Origin: JAULUH01 sp032111745
GTDB lineage: Bacteria; Chloroflexota; Anaerolineae; JAAEKA01
Direction of reading: 5' to 3'
DNA length: 6,016 nt
Assembly: GCA_032111745.1 (NCBI GenBank)
Contig: JAULUH010000449.1
Location: 1-6,016 of the forward strand
In this document: in pieces, positions 1 to 6,015 of the stretch
Layout: every line of letters begins with the position of its first letter
Position numbering within the stretch: the first letter of the stretch is position 1
Notes under the pieces: model-generated
Seen by the model: only the letters and a program-made list of their open reading frames with translations
What the model was told of the DNA's origin: nothing
Databases searched by the model: none
Position numbers and translations under genes: made by a program

Positions 1-1
1 C

Positions 2-292
2 TATCACTATGCCACCCAGCTCATCGTCGATCAGCCCGTCTTCCCTCTCCTGGTCTGGTCCTGGTGGCAGACATACCACACTCCTGACGTCGACCTCGAG
101 CGCTTTGCCGGCCACACCGCCTTTCTCTTTCTCCACACTGGCGATTTCGATCTCTACTGGCGTGCCTTTGACGGCCGGCGCTGGTCCCTGGATGGTCCTC
201 CCCCACGCCGCGCCACCCTGCCTTGGGCTGCCGTCGGCCAACTGCCGGCCGCTTCCAGTGTCGAGGTCGGCGCCGCATCTGCAGCCACATAA
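2..292 (+). CDS. C-terminal end of an unrecognised tryptophan-rich protein (5' partial)
   Basis: The frame starting at base 2 is open from the window edge to a TAA at 290-292, giving 96 residues. No start codon is needed because the gene begins outside the window. Codons end mostly in G or C, as in the neighbouring genes, which supports real coding. The peptide is rich in aromatic residues: six tryptophans, including a WSWW cluster at visible residues 19-22, and an FLFLHTGDFDLYWRAFDGRRW stretch around residues 41-61 that looks like beta strands. It ends in a low-complexity Pro/Ala-rich tail (about residues 66-96). I see no transmembrane helix and do not recognise a family. It converges on the AI-2E transporter gene with 147 bp between the two stops, so it is not in that operon. 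Overlapping open frames here, including a longer one on the same strand starting at base 9, have less natural composition. Function unknown. Confidence 0.6.
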   Translation, partial: YHYATQLIVDQPVFPLLVWSWWQTYHTPDVDLERFAGHTAFLFLHTGDFDLYWRAFDGRRWSLDGPPPRRATLPWAAVGQLPAASSVEVGAASAAT

Positions 293-303
293 ACGGCCAC
301 AAC

Positions 304-318
304 TCGCGCCAGGCGCGA
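304..318. repeat. short GC-rich inverted repeat between convergent genes
   Basis: TCGCGCC and GGCGCGA flank a single A, giving a perfect 7-bp dyad that could fold as a 6-bp stem with a 3-nt loop. It starts 12 bp after the stop of the plus-strand partial gene and lies in the gap between two convergent genes, where a terminator is expected. Neither side has a T-run, so it does not qualify as a standard intrinsic terminator. It may be a weak or factor-assisted terminator, or chance in GC-rich DNA. Confidence 0.35.
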
Positions 319-329
319 CTAGGAGCCCA

Positions 330-393
330 CTCTCTGCGGTTCTTCTCCGAACTCACAGTGCCCTTTGCGTTCTCCGCGTGTTCCACGGTTCGC
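330..393. repeat. degenerate 'CTTTGCGTTCT/CTCTGCGGTTC' intergenic repeat, copy 1
   Basis: The plus strand reads CTCTCTGCGGTTC at 330-342 and CCTTTGCGTTCTCCGCG at 362-378, followed by GTTCCACGGTTC. On the minus strand these are GAACCGCAGAGAG and GAACGCAAAGG-type units in a loose tandem. From memory, this resembles a widespread, poorly defined class of bacterial intergenic repeats with units like ACCGCAAAGAACGCAAAGA, common in environmental phyla; translated, they give peptides such as AKDAKNAKE. It occupies most of the 293-439 gap. A related copy lies at 1736-1756. I see no open reading frame that would make it coding. Confidence 0.45.
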
Positions 394-439
394 CTCCGGG
401 CGCTGCGATTCCTTCTGCAGTTCTTTCGGCTGACCGTTG

Positions 440-1576
440 TCATCCCTGGGATGCCGAGCTGCTCACCGCTGCCGCCGCCTTTCCCGCCAACCCCTTCAAC
501 CGCTCCAGCGCCTGCGGCGTTCCGCTGGCCTCGCTCTCCGCACCCAGGCTCATCAGGTCTGCGATCCACTTGCTGGCGCCGAACTGGGCCAGCACTTTCT
601 GCACGATCAGCGTCATCGGCACGGCAATTAACGCGCCCAACCCTCCCAGCAGCGCCGTCCACACGATCACCGACACGAACACTACCAACGGCGACAACCG
701 CAGTCCCTTGCCCATGATGCGAGGCTGGAGAATATTCTGTACTCCACCATTGATTAGCACATAGGCCACGAACACGATCAAGGCCGTCACAACTCCGTTC
801 TCCGCCCATGCCAGCAGCACCGGTGGAATCAGTGCCAGCCAGAAGCCTACGCTCGGGATGTAGCCAAGGAAGAACGACAGTATTCCCCACAATACGGCAA
901 AGTCCACCCCCAGTACCAGCAGCAATAAGGTATTGCCGACAGCCACCACGAAGTTGATCAGTGTCATGATTCCAACATACTGGCGCACCTCCACCGTGAA
1001 CTCGCTGAACCGGTCGATGATGGTGGGATCTACCCCCAGGCGCTCCGCTGTCATGTGACGTGAAGCCACGAAGATACTTAGCATGAAACCGAAGATGAAT
1101 AGCACGATGAAGCCCTGGGTCACTGCCTTGACCAGTATGTTCGCCAGCGCCAATGCCACCCCACTCAGGTCGCTCAGTTTGACCGTGGAGAGCAGCTGCT
1201 CCAGCGGCGTCAGGTCAGGCGCGGCTCCCGGCAACAGGTTCTGCAGCATCGTCTGCAGATCCCTTGGCGGCTGCGCGGCCAGGCTCACGCCGTAGGTAGG
1301 CAACAGCGCCAACAGCCTGGTGAGTGAGACGAGGACGAGCATAAATATCCCCGCCAGCGCCGCAATCACCGCCACAATGGTCAGGATCAATGCCAGGTTG
1401 GACGGTATGCCTTTCTTCATCAGCCACATGGGCACCGGCTGTAGCGCAATGGCGATCACCAGTGCGGTCAGCAATGGCGCCAGGATAAAGGACGTGGACC
1501 GGATTCCCCAGAAGATAATGAAGCCTGCAGCTATGGTGACCAGCAACCGCGCAATCGAACCGCGCTCTACGTTCAT
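440..1576 (-). CDS. AI-2E family transporter (multi-pass inner-membrane protein)
   Basis: The product is 378 residues, close to the usual 340-380 of the AI-2E (TqsA/PerM, formerly UPF0118) family. Members are polytopic membrane proteins; some have been linked to autoinducer-2 export and others to sodium/proton antiport, so the substrate cannot be assigned. Hydrophobic helices are visible near residues 8-25, 29-47 and 59-85, then after a soluble loop (about 90-150) near 152-175, with further helices from about 205 to 340. The soluble loop between the third and fourth helices is typical. The family signature near the C-terminal third is clear: QPRIMGKGLRLSPL (from residue 284), followed by a GGLGALIAVPMT-type helix. 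The tail after about residue 345 is Ala/Ser-rich and probably cytosolic. The ATG at 1574-1576 is chosen because AAGGAG lies 8 nt upstream. It is co-directional with the signalling genes but 186 bp from them, with its own candidate promoter. No truncation is seen. Confidence 0.93.
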   Translation of the reverse strand: MNVERGSIARLLVTIAAGFIIFWGIRSTSFILAPLLTALVIAIALQPVPMWLMKKGIPSNLALILTIVAVIAALAGIFMLVLVSLTRLLALLPTYGVSLAAQPPRDLQTMLQNLLPGAAPDLTPLEQLLSTVKLSDLSGVALALANILVKAVTQGFIVLFIFGFMLSIFVASRHMTAERLGVDPTIIDRFSEFTVEVRQYVGIMTLINFVVAVGNTLLLLVLGVDFAVLWGILSFFLGYIPSVGFWLALIPPVLLAWAENGVVTALIVFVAYVLINGGVQNILQPRIMGKGLRLSPLVVFVSVIVWTALLGGLGALIAVPMTLIVQKVLAQFGASKWIADLMSLGAESEASGTPQALERLKGLAGKAAAAVSSSASQG

Positions 1577-1584
1577 GGCGTATT

Positions 1585-1591
1585 CTCCTTT
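1585..1591 (-). promoter_or_regulatory. ribosome-binding site of the AI-2E transporter gene
   Basis: The minus strand reads AAAGGAG, then 8 nt (AATACGCC), then ATG. This is a near-ideal Shine-Dalgarno sequence and fixes the transporter start at 1576. It contrasts with the weak site ahead of the receiver fusion gene, which seems to depend on translational coupling. Confidence 0.8.
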
Positions 1592-1615
1592 TTGCTCCAG
1601 GCATGGCGTCCAAGG

Positions 1616-1644
1616 TCTGCTGGTATCATATGCAAGCCAGCAGA
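1616..1644 (-). promoter_or_regulatory. perfect 8-bp dyad enclosing a candidate -10 box upstream of the transporter
   Basis: TCTGCTGG at 1616-1623 is exactly mirrored by CCAGCAGA at 1637-1644, with a 13-bp spacer. Read on the minus strand, the spacer contains TATGAT (1630 down to 1625), one base from the -10 consensus. A -35 at 17-bp spacing would be CTGGCG (1653 down to 1648), only 3 of 6 matches, so the promoter would be weak or activator-dependent. A start about 7 nt downstream would leave a leader of roughly 40 nt before the transporter ATG. The dyad may be an operator for a dimeric regulator covering the promoter. Alternatively it is an RNA stem-loop in a longer operon transcript. The dyad is seen directly; its role is inferred. 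Confidence 0.4.
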
Positions 1645-1684
1645 AAACGCCAGCGCCTCCGCATCACCGCCTGTCACATTCTTA

Positions 1685-1698
1685 GGTAGTCGGTAGTC
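1685..1698. repeat. tandem 7-bp direct repeat in the transporter upstream region
   Basis: GGTAGTC occurs twice head to tail (1685-1691 and 1692-1698); the minus strand reads GACTACCGACTACC. It lies about 32 bp upstream of the weak -35 candidate, where activators often bind, and direct repeats of this size occur in response-regulator binding sites. The receiver protein in this window has no DNA-binding domain, so any regulator would be encoded elsewhere. Two 7-mers may also be chance. Confidence 0.3.
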
Positions 1699-1735
1699 AC
1701 CAGGCCCGCCAGAAACCCTCGATCCGCCTATGAGC

Positions 1736-1756
1736 CTCTTGCGTTCTGTGCGGTTC
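1736..1756. repeat. degenerate 'CTTTGCGTTCT/CTCTGCGGTTC' intergenic repeat, copy 2
   Basis: The plus strand reads CTCTTGCGTTCTGTGCGGTTC, which combines the two units of copy 1 (TTTGCGTTCT and TGCGGTTC) in compact form. It sits just beyond the stop codon of the receiver-HAD-ATPase gene (1763-1765). Its position in a non-coding gap next to a gene's 3' end matches copy 1. Confidence 0.4.
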
Positions 1757-1762
1757 CCCTCT

Positions 1763-3976
1763 CTACAGCACCGCATCCAGTTCGTCGTAGCGCTCGCCCA
1801 CAGTCTCAGCCAGCGCCTGCCTTAGTGCTTCTCCTTCCAGCTGGTGCGCCCCCACACCTCTCACCCGCCGGGCCAGCTCCTGGTCGTGCAGTACATCCTC
1901 TAGCCACCGAGCAAAATCTCCCCGCTCCAGGTGTAGCCGCAATGAAGTCACTGGCACTCGGCTGATCTGCTCCCTGAACTCCAACAGGTTCGCCGCACTG
2001 GCTACGGTGCCTCCCTGGGGACCGGTGAAATAGAATCGGCGTTGGGCCGGCAGCGGCGCCCGCAAGTACTTGTGCAGGTGCCGCACATGAGGCGTCGCAC
2101 GGCCGCTGACCCGGAATCGAATCACGGGGGCCATGCCTGCCAGCTCCAGTGGCGCTGATCCCGTACACAGGAACGCCTGCCCCACAGGCAAAGTGGGCAG
2201 CTGATCGAGCACCTTCTGCCCCATCTCGTAACGCCCCAGCCACGGTCGCAGAGTCTCGATTTCCTCCTGCCAACCCATCCGAGTTAGCAACAGGTGGTTG
2301 AGTTGGTCCAGCAGCTTCATGGAGACCTGGCTCGGCCGGAAGCTGATCAGGCTGAAGCCTCCCCACTGCATTGCATCCAACACATGGTCTGTCAACCCGC
2401 TGTTGTCCCAGGGACAAAAGCTTTGCACCTCGTCCAGAAAGAAGTAGTGGGGACGGCCACGGCGCGCTCGCAAGCCGCGTAGGGCTCGCAGAAAGTCGTC
2501 CAGATACTCCAGCCGCTGGTCGATGGTGTAGGTTGACAGGTCCAGCACCAGGCTGACGTCGTTCCACTCTACCACGTTCAGCACATCGGCTACCGGCGGC
2601 AGCGGGTTGCTCGGTCCCCCCAACAATAGGGTTCGCGGGGACGCCCCTAAGGTACGATAATCCCCTTCTGGGTCGATGATGCATACTTGGTACCGCTGCT
2701 TCAGCAGTTCCTCCGCCACCAGCCCCGCCAGCCACGACTTGCCGCTGCCGCTGGATCCCAGGATGCCGATATTGGCCTCCACCAGCGCAAAGGAATCGAT
2801 GCGCACGGGCGAGCCACTTGGGCGGTGGCCTAGCAGCAAGGAACGCTCCGGCCTGGGCTGCCGGCCTGCTACCGCAGCGCCCGCCAGGTCTCTCAGCAGA
2901 ACCTCCACCGCCTCTCCAGCCGGCAATTCGAGGGCCACGTCGGCCAGGTGCCGCAGACTCGGCTCGGGACGGCCTACCACTACGGCCAGCTCTGCCATCT
3001 CGAACATACTGCGGTCGTTTTCCGCATCACCACAGGCCACCGTGTTATGGGGTGAGTAGCCCAGCTCGTCCAGCGCGTAGGCCAGACCATTGCCCTTGCT
3101 GGCTCCCGTCGGCAATAACATGATGGCGTTACGGTTGTACTCCACGGTGACGCTGGCTCGCGCCTCCCGCAACACCCATAGCGCCGTCTCGTCGTACGGT
3201 ACCACCGTGGCCGCGATTGCGATCCCCCATTCCACCGGGATGTGCAGCAGATGCAGCCGATGTAGCACCGCATCGGGCAGACGGCCAAAGGGCAGCATCA
3301 CCACGTCGCGGCGCGGAAAGTACACCACGGCCCCATTTTCGGCCACGATGGCCTCGAACAACTCCTCGTAAGGACCCGTGAGAAGAAAGCTGTCCAGGGT
3401 GCGGCCGGTCACCAGCACCAACACCAGCCCGTTGGACCGTGCTGCGCGCAGGGCCGTCCATGTGCTGTCCCCCACATTGCCCCGTTCCCCCAGGGTCCCG
3501 TCCAGGTCACAGGCCACCACTGTGAGATGAACGGTCGGCCGCTGCTCAGGTCTGGGCGGGGGAGTCGGGGCCGCTGGCACCAATGGAGCGGGCGTCGGCT
3601 CCATTAATACCCGCTCTACCAGCCGTAGGATGTCCTGCAAAGTAAAAGGCTTGGCCAGGTAGGCATTGGCTTGCTGCCGCGCTCGCTCCTCTATGTCAGG
3701 CGAGCCAAAGGCTGTGATTAGGATTGCGCGTAGGCTCGGGTTGAGCTGCCGCCCCCGTTCGATTAGGGCCAGCCCGTCGATGCCGGGCAACCGTAGATCC
3801 GAGATCAGCAGGTCAAAAGCGGCTTCTGCTAGCCGCTTCAAAGCTTCCTCGCCCGAGCCACAGGCCTCCGTCTGGTACATGCCGTTCCCATATAGTCCCA
3901 GCCCCAGGCGTAACGATCGCGCCACCCCGGCCGAGTCTTCGACCACCAGAATCCGTATCGCCGGCTGCTCGGTCAT
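1763..3976 (-). CDS. receiver - HAD-IIB phosphatase - HerA/DUF87-like ATPase fusion protein
   Basis: The product is 737 residues, with no signal peptide or membrane helix, so it is probably cytosolic. Residues 7-125 form a complete response-regulator receiver: acidic pair E13/D14, phospho-acceptor D60 in SDLRLPGIDG, T88 and K109-P110. A Pro/Ala-rich linker (127-148) follows. Residues 149-365 are a HAD hydrolase of the Cof/sucrose-phosphatase-like IIB type: DLDGTL (D157, D159), VTGR (T190), SKGNGL (K294) and GDAEND (D317, D321), with a C2-type cap between motifs II and III. All catalytic residues are present. Residues about 378-625 are a P-loop ATPase: Walker A GSSGSGKS (407-414), the IIDPEGDY motif of HerA/DUF87 ATPases (433-440) and Walker B YFFLDE (D515, E516), then SFRPSQ (545-550), resembling the HerA SQRPS motif. 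Residues 645-706 hold an RRFYF start and an HLERGDFARWLEDVL box, recalling DUF5752-like domains. Its ATG overlaps the kinase stop, and the Shine-Dalgarno is weak, so translation is probably coupled. There is no DNA-binding output domain. Substrates of the phosphatase and ATPase are unknown. Confidence 0.93.
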   Translation of the reverse strand: MTEQPAIRILVVEDSAGVARSLRLGLGLYGNGMYQTEACGSGEEALKRLAEAAFDLLISDLRLPGIDGLALIERGRQLNPSLRAILITAFGSPDIEERARQQANAYLAKPFTLQDILRLVERVLMEPTPAPLVPAAPTPPPRPEQRPTVHLTVVACDLDGTLGERGNVGDSTWTALRAARSNGLVLVLVTGRTLDSFLLTGPYEELFEAIVAENGAVVYFPRRDVVMLPFGRLPDAVLHRLHLLHIPVEWGIAIAATVVPYDETALWVLREARASVTVEYNRNAIMLLPTGASKGNGLAYALDELGYSPHNTVACGDAENDRSMFEMAELAVVVGRPEPSLRHLADVALELPAGEAVEVLLRDLAGAAVAGRQPRPERSLLLGHRPSGSPVRIDSFALVEANIGILGSSGSGKSWLAGLVAEELLKQRYQVCIIDPEGDYRTLGASPRTLLLGGPSNPLPPVADVLNVVEWNDVSLVLDLSTYTIDQRLEYLDDFLRALRGLRARRGRPHYFFLDEVQSFCPWDNSGLTDHVLDAMQWGGFSLISFRPSQVSMKLLDQLNHLLLTRMGWQEEIETLRPWLGRYEMGQKVLDQLPTLPVGQAFLCTGSAPLELAGMAPVIRFRVSGRATPHVRHLHKYLRAPLPAQRRFYFTGPQGGTVASAANLLEFREQISRVPVTSLRLHLERGDFARWLEDVLHDQELARRVRGVGAHQLEGEALRQALAETVGERYDELDAVL
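3973..3976 (-). other. ATGA stop-start overlap linking the kinase and receiver fusion genes
   Basis: The minus strand reads ATGA. ATG (3976-3974) starts the receiver fusion and TGA (3975-3973) stops the kinase. The region just upstream has only a weak GTGGA-type site about 9 nt from the ATG. This points to translational coupling with matched amounts of both proteins, as expected for a cognate kinase and receiver pair. Confidence 0.85.
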
Positions 3977-6015
3977 GGCGTAGGATCCACTGCGGCCACG
4001 GGCAAGATGATCGAGAAGCGCACCCCCTGGTTGTCGGGCAGGTTGGTGGCGATTAGGCTGCCGCCGTGCTGCTGCACAATGGTGTGGCTGACGAAAAGAC
4101 CCAGGCCCGTGCCCTCCGCTTTGGTGGTGAAGAAGGGCTCCACCAGGCGATCCAGGTGGTCTTCTGGAATGGACGGGCCGTTGTCCGTTACCGCAACCAC
4201 CACCGTGTTTCCCTGTCGGCTGCCGGTGACCTCCAACCGCCCCCCCGTGGGCATGCTCTCGATCGCATTCAAAGCGAGGTTCAGGAGAACCTGAATCACC
4301 TGCTCCATAGATCCCTGAATCGGGGGCAGATCAGCCGGTAGATCTGCCGCGATCTCGATCCCCGAGTCTTCCATCTGTTTGCTCACCAAGTCCATGGTCT
4401 GCTGCCAGGCCTGGGCGACGGCTACCGGCCTGTAGGTTTCGGGGCCTGCACGGCTGAGGCTGAGCACCCCCTGGGTGATATCCGTTAGCCTCCGTAGTTC
4501 ACTGCGACAGATGCGCAGAGTCTCCTCCCGCTCGTCAGGCTCTAGTTCGTATGCGCTCAGCAGATCCAGGTTGCCCTGGATAGCCTGCAGAGGGTTCTTA
4601 ATCTCATGGGCCAGGATGGCCATCACTTGGCCCATGGCCGCCAGCCGCTCGGCCTGGATTACCTCCTGCTCCATGCGTTTGGTCTCGGTGATGTCCTGTC
4701 CTGCGCCGCGGATCCGGCAGATGCGGCCGGTCTGCGGGTCCGATTCCGGCCGGTTGTGGAAACGGATCCAGCGCGCCGGGCCCTCCCGTGTCTTCATACG
4801 AGCCTCGACGATACTCGCCCGCCCGGCTAGCAGGCGTTCCATCTCCTCCTGCACCCGGCCGCGATCGTCGGGGTGGAATAAGTTTACCCAACCGCCATAG
4901 GCTTCGAGATCGGCCTCGGCAAAACCTGTGATACGCGTGAACGCGCCTGTGATCCATTCCGTCTGCAGGCTGCCATCAGGTAATACCGCCAGCGTGTAAG
5001 CGAAGTCCGAGGTCAGCTCTGAGACAACACGGTAGCGTGTCTCCGAAGCCTGTAACGCAGCTTCGGCCTGGGCGCGGGCGGTGACGTCCTCAATTGCGAC
5101 CAGCACCCGGGTGAGCGTCTCCTCGCAGCCCGGCACAGCCGACCAGTGCAGACGGATGTTGATCAGTTCGCCCGAGAGTTTGCGGTTCACGCCCTCCCAC
5201 GCAAAGCTTGTGCGACCTTCCGCGATCCACACTAGCTCGTCGATGAACAGCTGGTGCCCCTCAGGCGGAACCAGGCGATCCAGCCCGATCAGCAGCTCAG
5301 CCTTATCCTTGGCTCCATACATGCCAAGACTCGCTTGGTTCAATGTCAGGATGCGAACCAACGCCACGCATTCGGCTACCACCTCTGGATGCATCTCGAG
5401 GAACAGCCGGAACTGCTGGGGGTCTGACAGGCCCAAAGCCGTGAAGCGCCGCTTGACGGCCGAAAAGTCCTGCTCGAACAAGGCGATGGGAGAGTTCTCG
5501 AACAGGTCGCGATAGCGCTCCTCCCCCTCCAACAGGGCTTGTTCAGCGTGCTTGCGCTGCAGGAAGCGGCCGATCAGTCGGGCCACCTCGTCCAGTAGGG
5601 TGCGCTCCTCCGGCAGGAAGATCTCGGCGTCACCCGCGGGGTGCTCCTTGAGATAGCCGACCACCAGCCGGCCTAATTCCTGGCCTCCTGCCATGATCCG
5701 GCCCCACTGCTGCCAGGCCGTTTCCCGGTAGTTGGCCGTTGTATATCTCTGTCCCCCCACCATGATCAGCGCGCACGCATCCCCGGCATACCGCCAGCCC
5801 GTGGGGATGATCTCGACTACCCGTTGCAGGAACGCCGGCACCGTGATGTCCAGATCCTCGGCCAGTTCTGAGATCCTGGTCATGACGTGCAATTCCTTAA
5901 CCCGTTCATCCAGCTGGCGCGCGTAGTGGCGCAGTTCCTCCGCTATCTGCTTGTATGGCGTGATGTCCCGGAATATGCCCATCATGCAAAGGGGCTTGCC
6001 GTCCGAATCCCGCAC
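3973..6015 (-). CDS. soluble-type PAS/GAF sensor histidine kinase (5' partial)
   Basis: 680 residues are visible; the frame is still open at the right edge. The first visible codon is GTG inside the end of a PAS/PAC motif (DGKPLCMMGIFRDIT), so the real start is outside the window. Visible order: end of PAS 1 (1-24); a coiled-coil linker (25-45); a GAF-like sensor module (about 45-155, with LPEERTLLDEVARLIGR at its end); PAS 2 (about 165-315, with the SPIALFEQDFSAVK start and an inserted helical stretch); PAS 3 (about 325-450, ending RIRGAGQDITETKRMEQE); HisKA with phospho-acceptor H470 in HEIKNPL; and HATPase_c with N-box NLALNAIES (N583), G1 DNG (D611-G613), F-box EPFFTTK and G2 GTGLGL (635-640). 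The G1 box reads DNGPSIP instead of the usual DNGPGIP. No transmembrane segment is visible, so this part is cytosolic; an N-terminal membrane anchor could lie outside. It should autophosphorylate H470 in response to an unknown cue and pass phosphate to the receiver encoded immediately downstream. Confidence 0.95.
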   Translation of the reverse strand: MRDSDGKPLCMMGIFRDITPYKQIAEELRHYARQLDERVKELHVMTRISELAEDLDITVPAFLQRVVEIIPTGWRYAGDACALIMVGGQRYTTANYRETAWQQWGRIMAGGQELGRLVVGYLKEHPAGDAEIFLPEERTLLDEVARLIGRFLQRKHAEQALLEGEERYRDLFENSPIALFEQDFSAVKRRFTALGLSDPQQFRLFLEMHPEVVAECVALVRILTLNQASLGMYGAKDKAELLIGLDRLVPPEGHQLFIDELVWIAEGRTSFAWEGVNRKLSGELINIRLHWSAVPGCEETLTRVLVAIEDVTARAQAEAALQASETRYRVVSELTSDFAYTLAVLPDGSLQTEWITGAFTRITGFAEADLEAYGGWVNLFHPDDRGRVQEEMERLLAGRASIVEARMKTREGPARWIRFHNRPESDPQTGRICRIRGAGQDITETKRMEQEVIQAERLAAMGQVMAILAHEIKNPLQAIQGNLDLLSAYELEPDEREETLRICRSELRRLTDITQGVLSLSRAGPETYRPVAVAQAWQQTMDLVSKQMEDSGIEIAADLPADLPPIQGSMEQVIQVLLNLALNAIESMPTGGRLEVTGSRQGNTVVVAVTDNGPSIPEDHLDRLVEPFFTTKAEGTGLGLFVSHTIVQQHGGSLIATNLPDNQGVRFSIILPVAAVDPTP

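Noticed and set aside
304..318. Intrinsic terminator for the convergent genes.
   Set aside because: The hairpin is real in sequence, but there is no T-run on either strand, so it is listed only as an inverted repeat.
9..764. A 251-codon plus-strand frame overlapping the left edge and the 3' part of the transporter gene.
   Set aside because: It is Ser/Pro-rich with no domain, overlaps the transporter antisense and competes with the better frame at 2-292. High GC creates such long shadow frames.
21..890. A 289-codon minus-strand frame across the convergent gap and the 3' part of the transporter.
   Set aside because: Arg/Gly-rich composition typical of an out-of-frame reading. Part of it (VEHAENAKG) is just the translated degenerate repeat, and it overlaps the convincing transporter in another frame.
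1573..1776. A 67-codon minus-strand frame spanning the gap between the fusion gene and the transporter, ending in an ATGA overlap with the transporter start.
   Set aside because: It begins inside the fusion gene's 3' end, runs through the repeat copy and the dyad, has no recognisable domain and no clear ribosome-binding site. The ATGA overlap is probably chance; conservation in relatives would be needed to revive it.
1806..2735. A 309-codon minus-strand frame inside the fusion gene.
   Set aside because: Shadow frame on the same strand as the ATPase domain, Gly/Ala/Arg-rich and without motifs. The fusion frame has clear Walker A and B motifs over the same bases.
2845..2885. Possibility that the fusion is an assembly or frameshift artefact joining separate genes.
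   Set aside because: The frame is continuous across both junctions. The receiver-HAD junction is a proper Pro-rich linker and the HAD-ATPase junction resembles the arrangement remembered from two-domain relatives.
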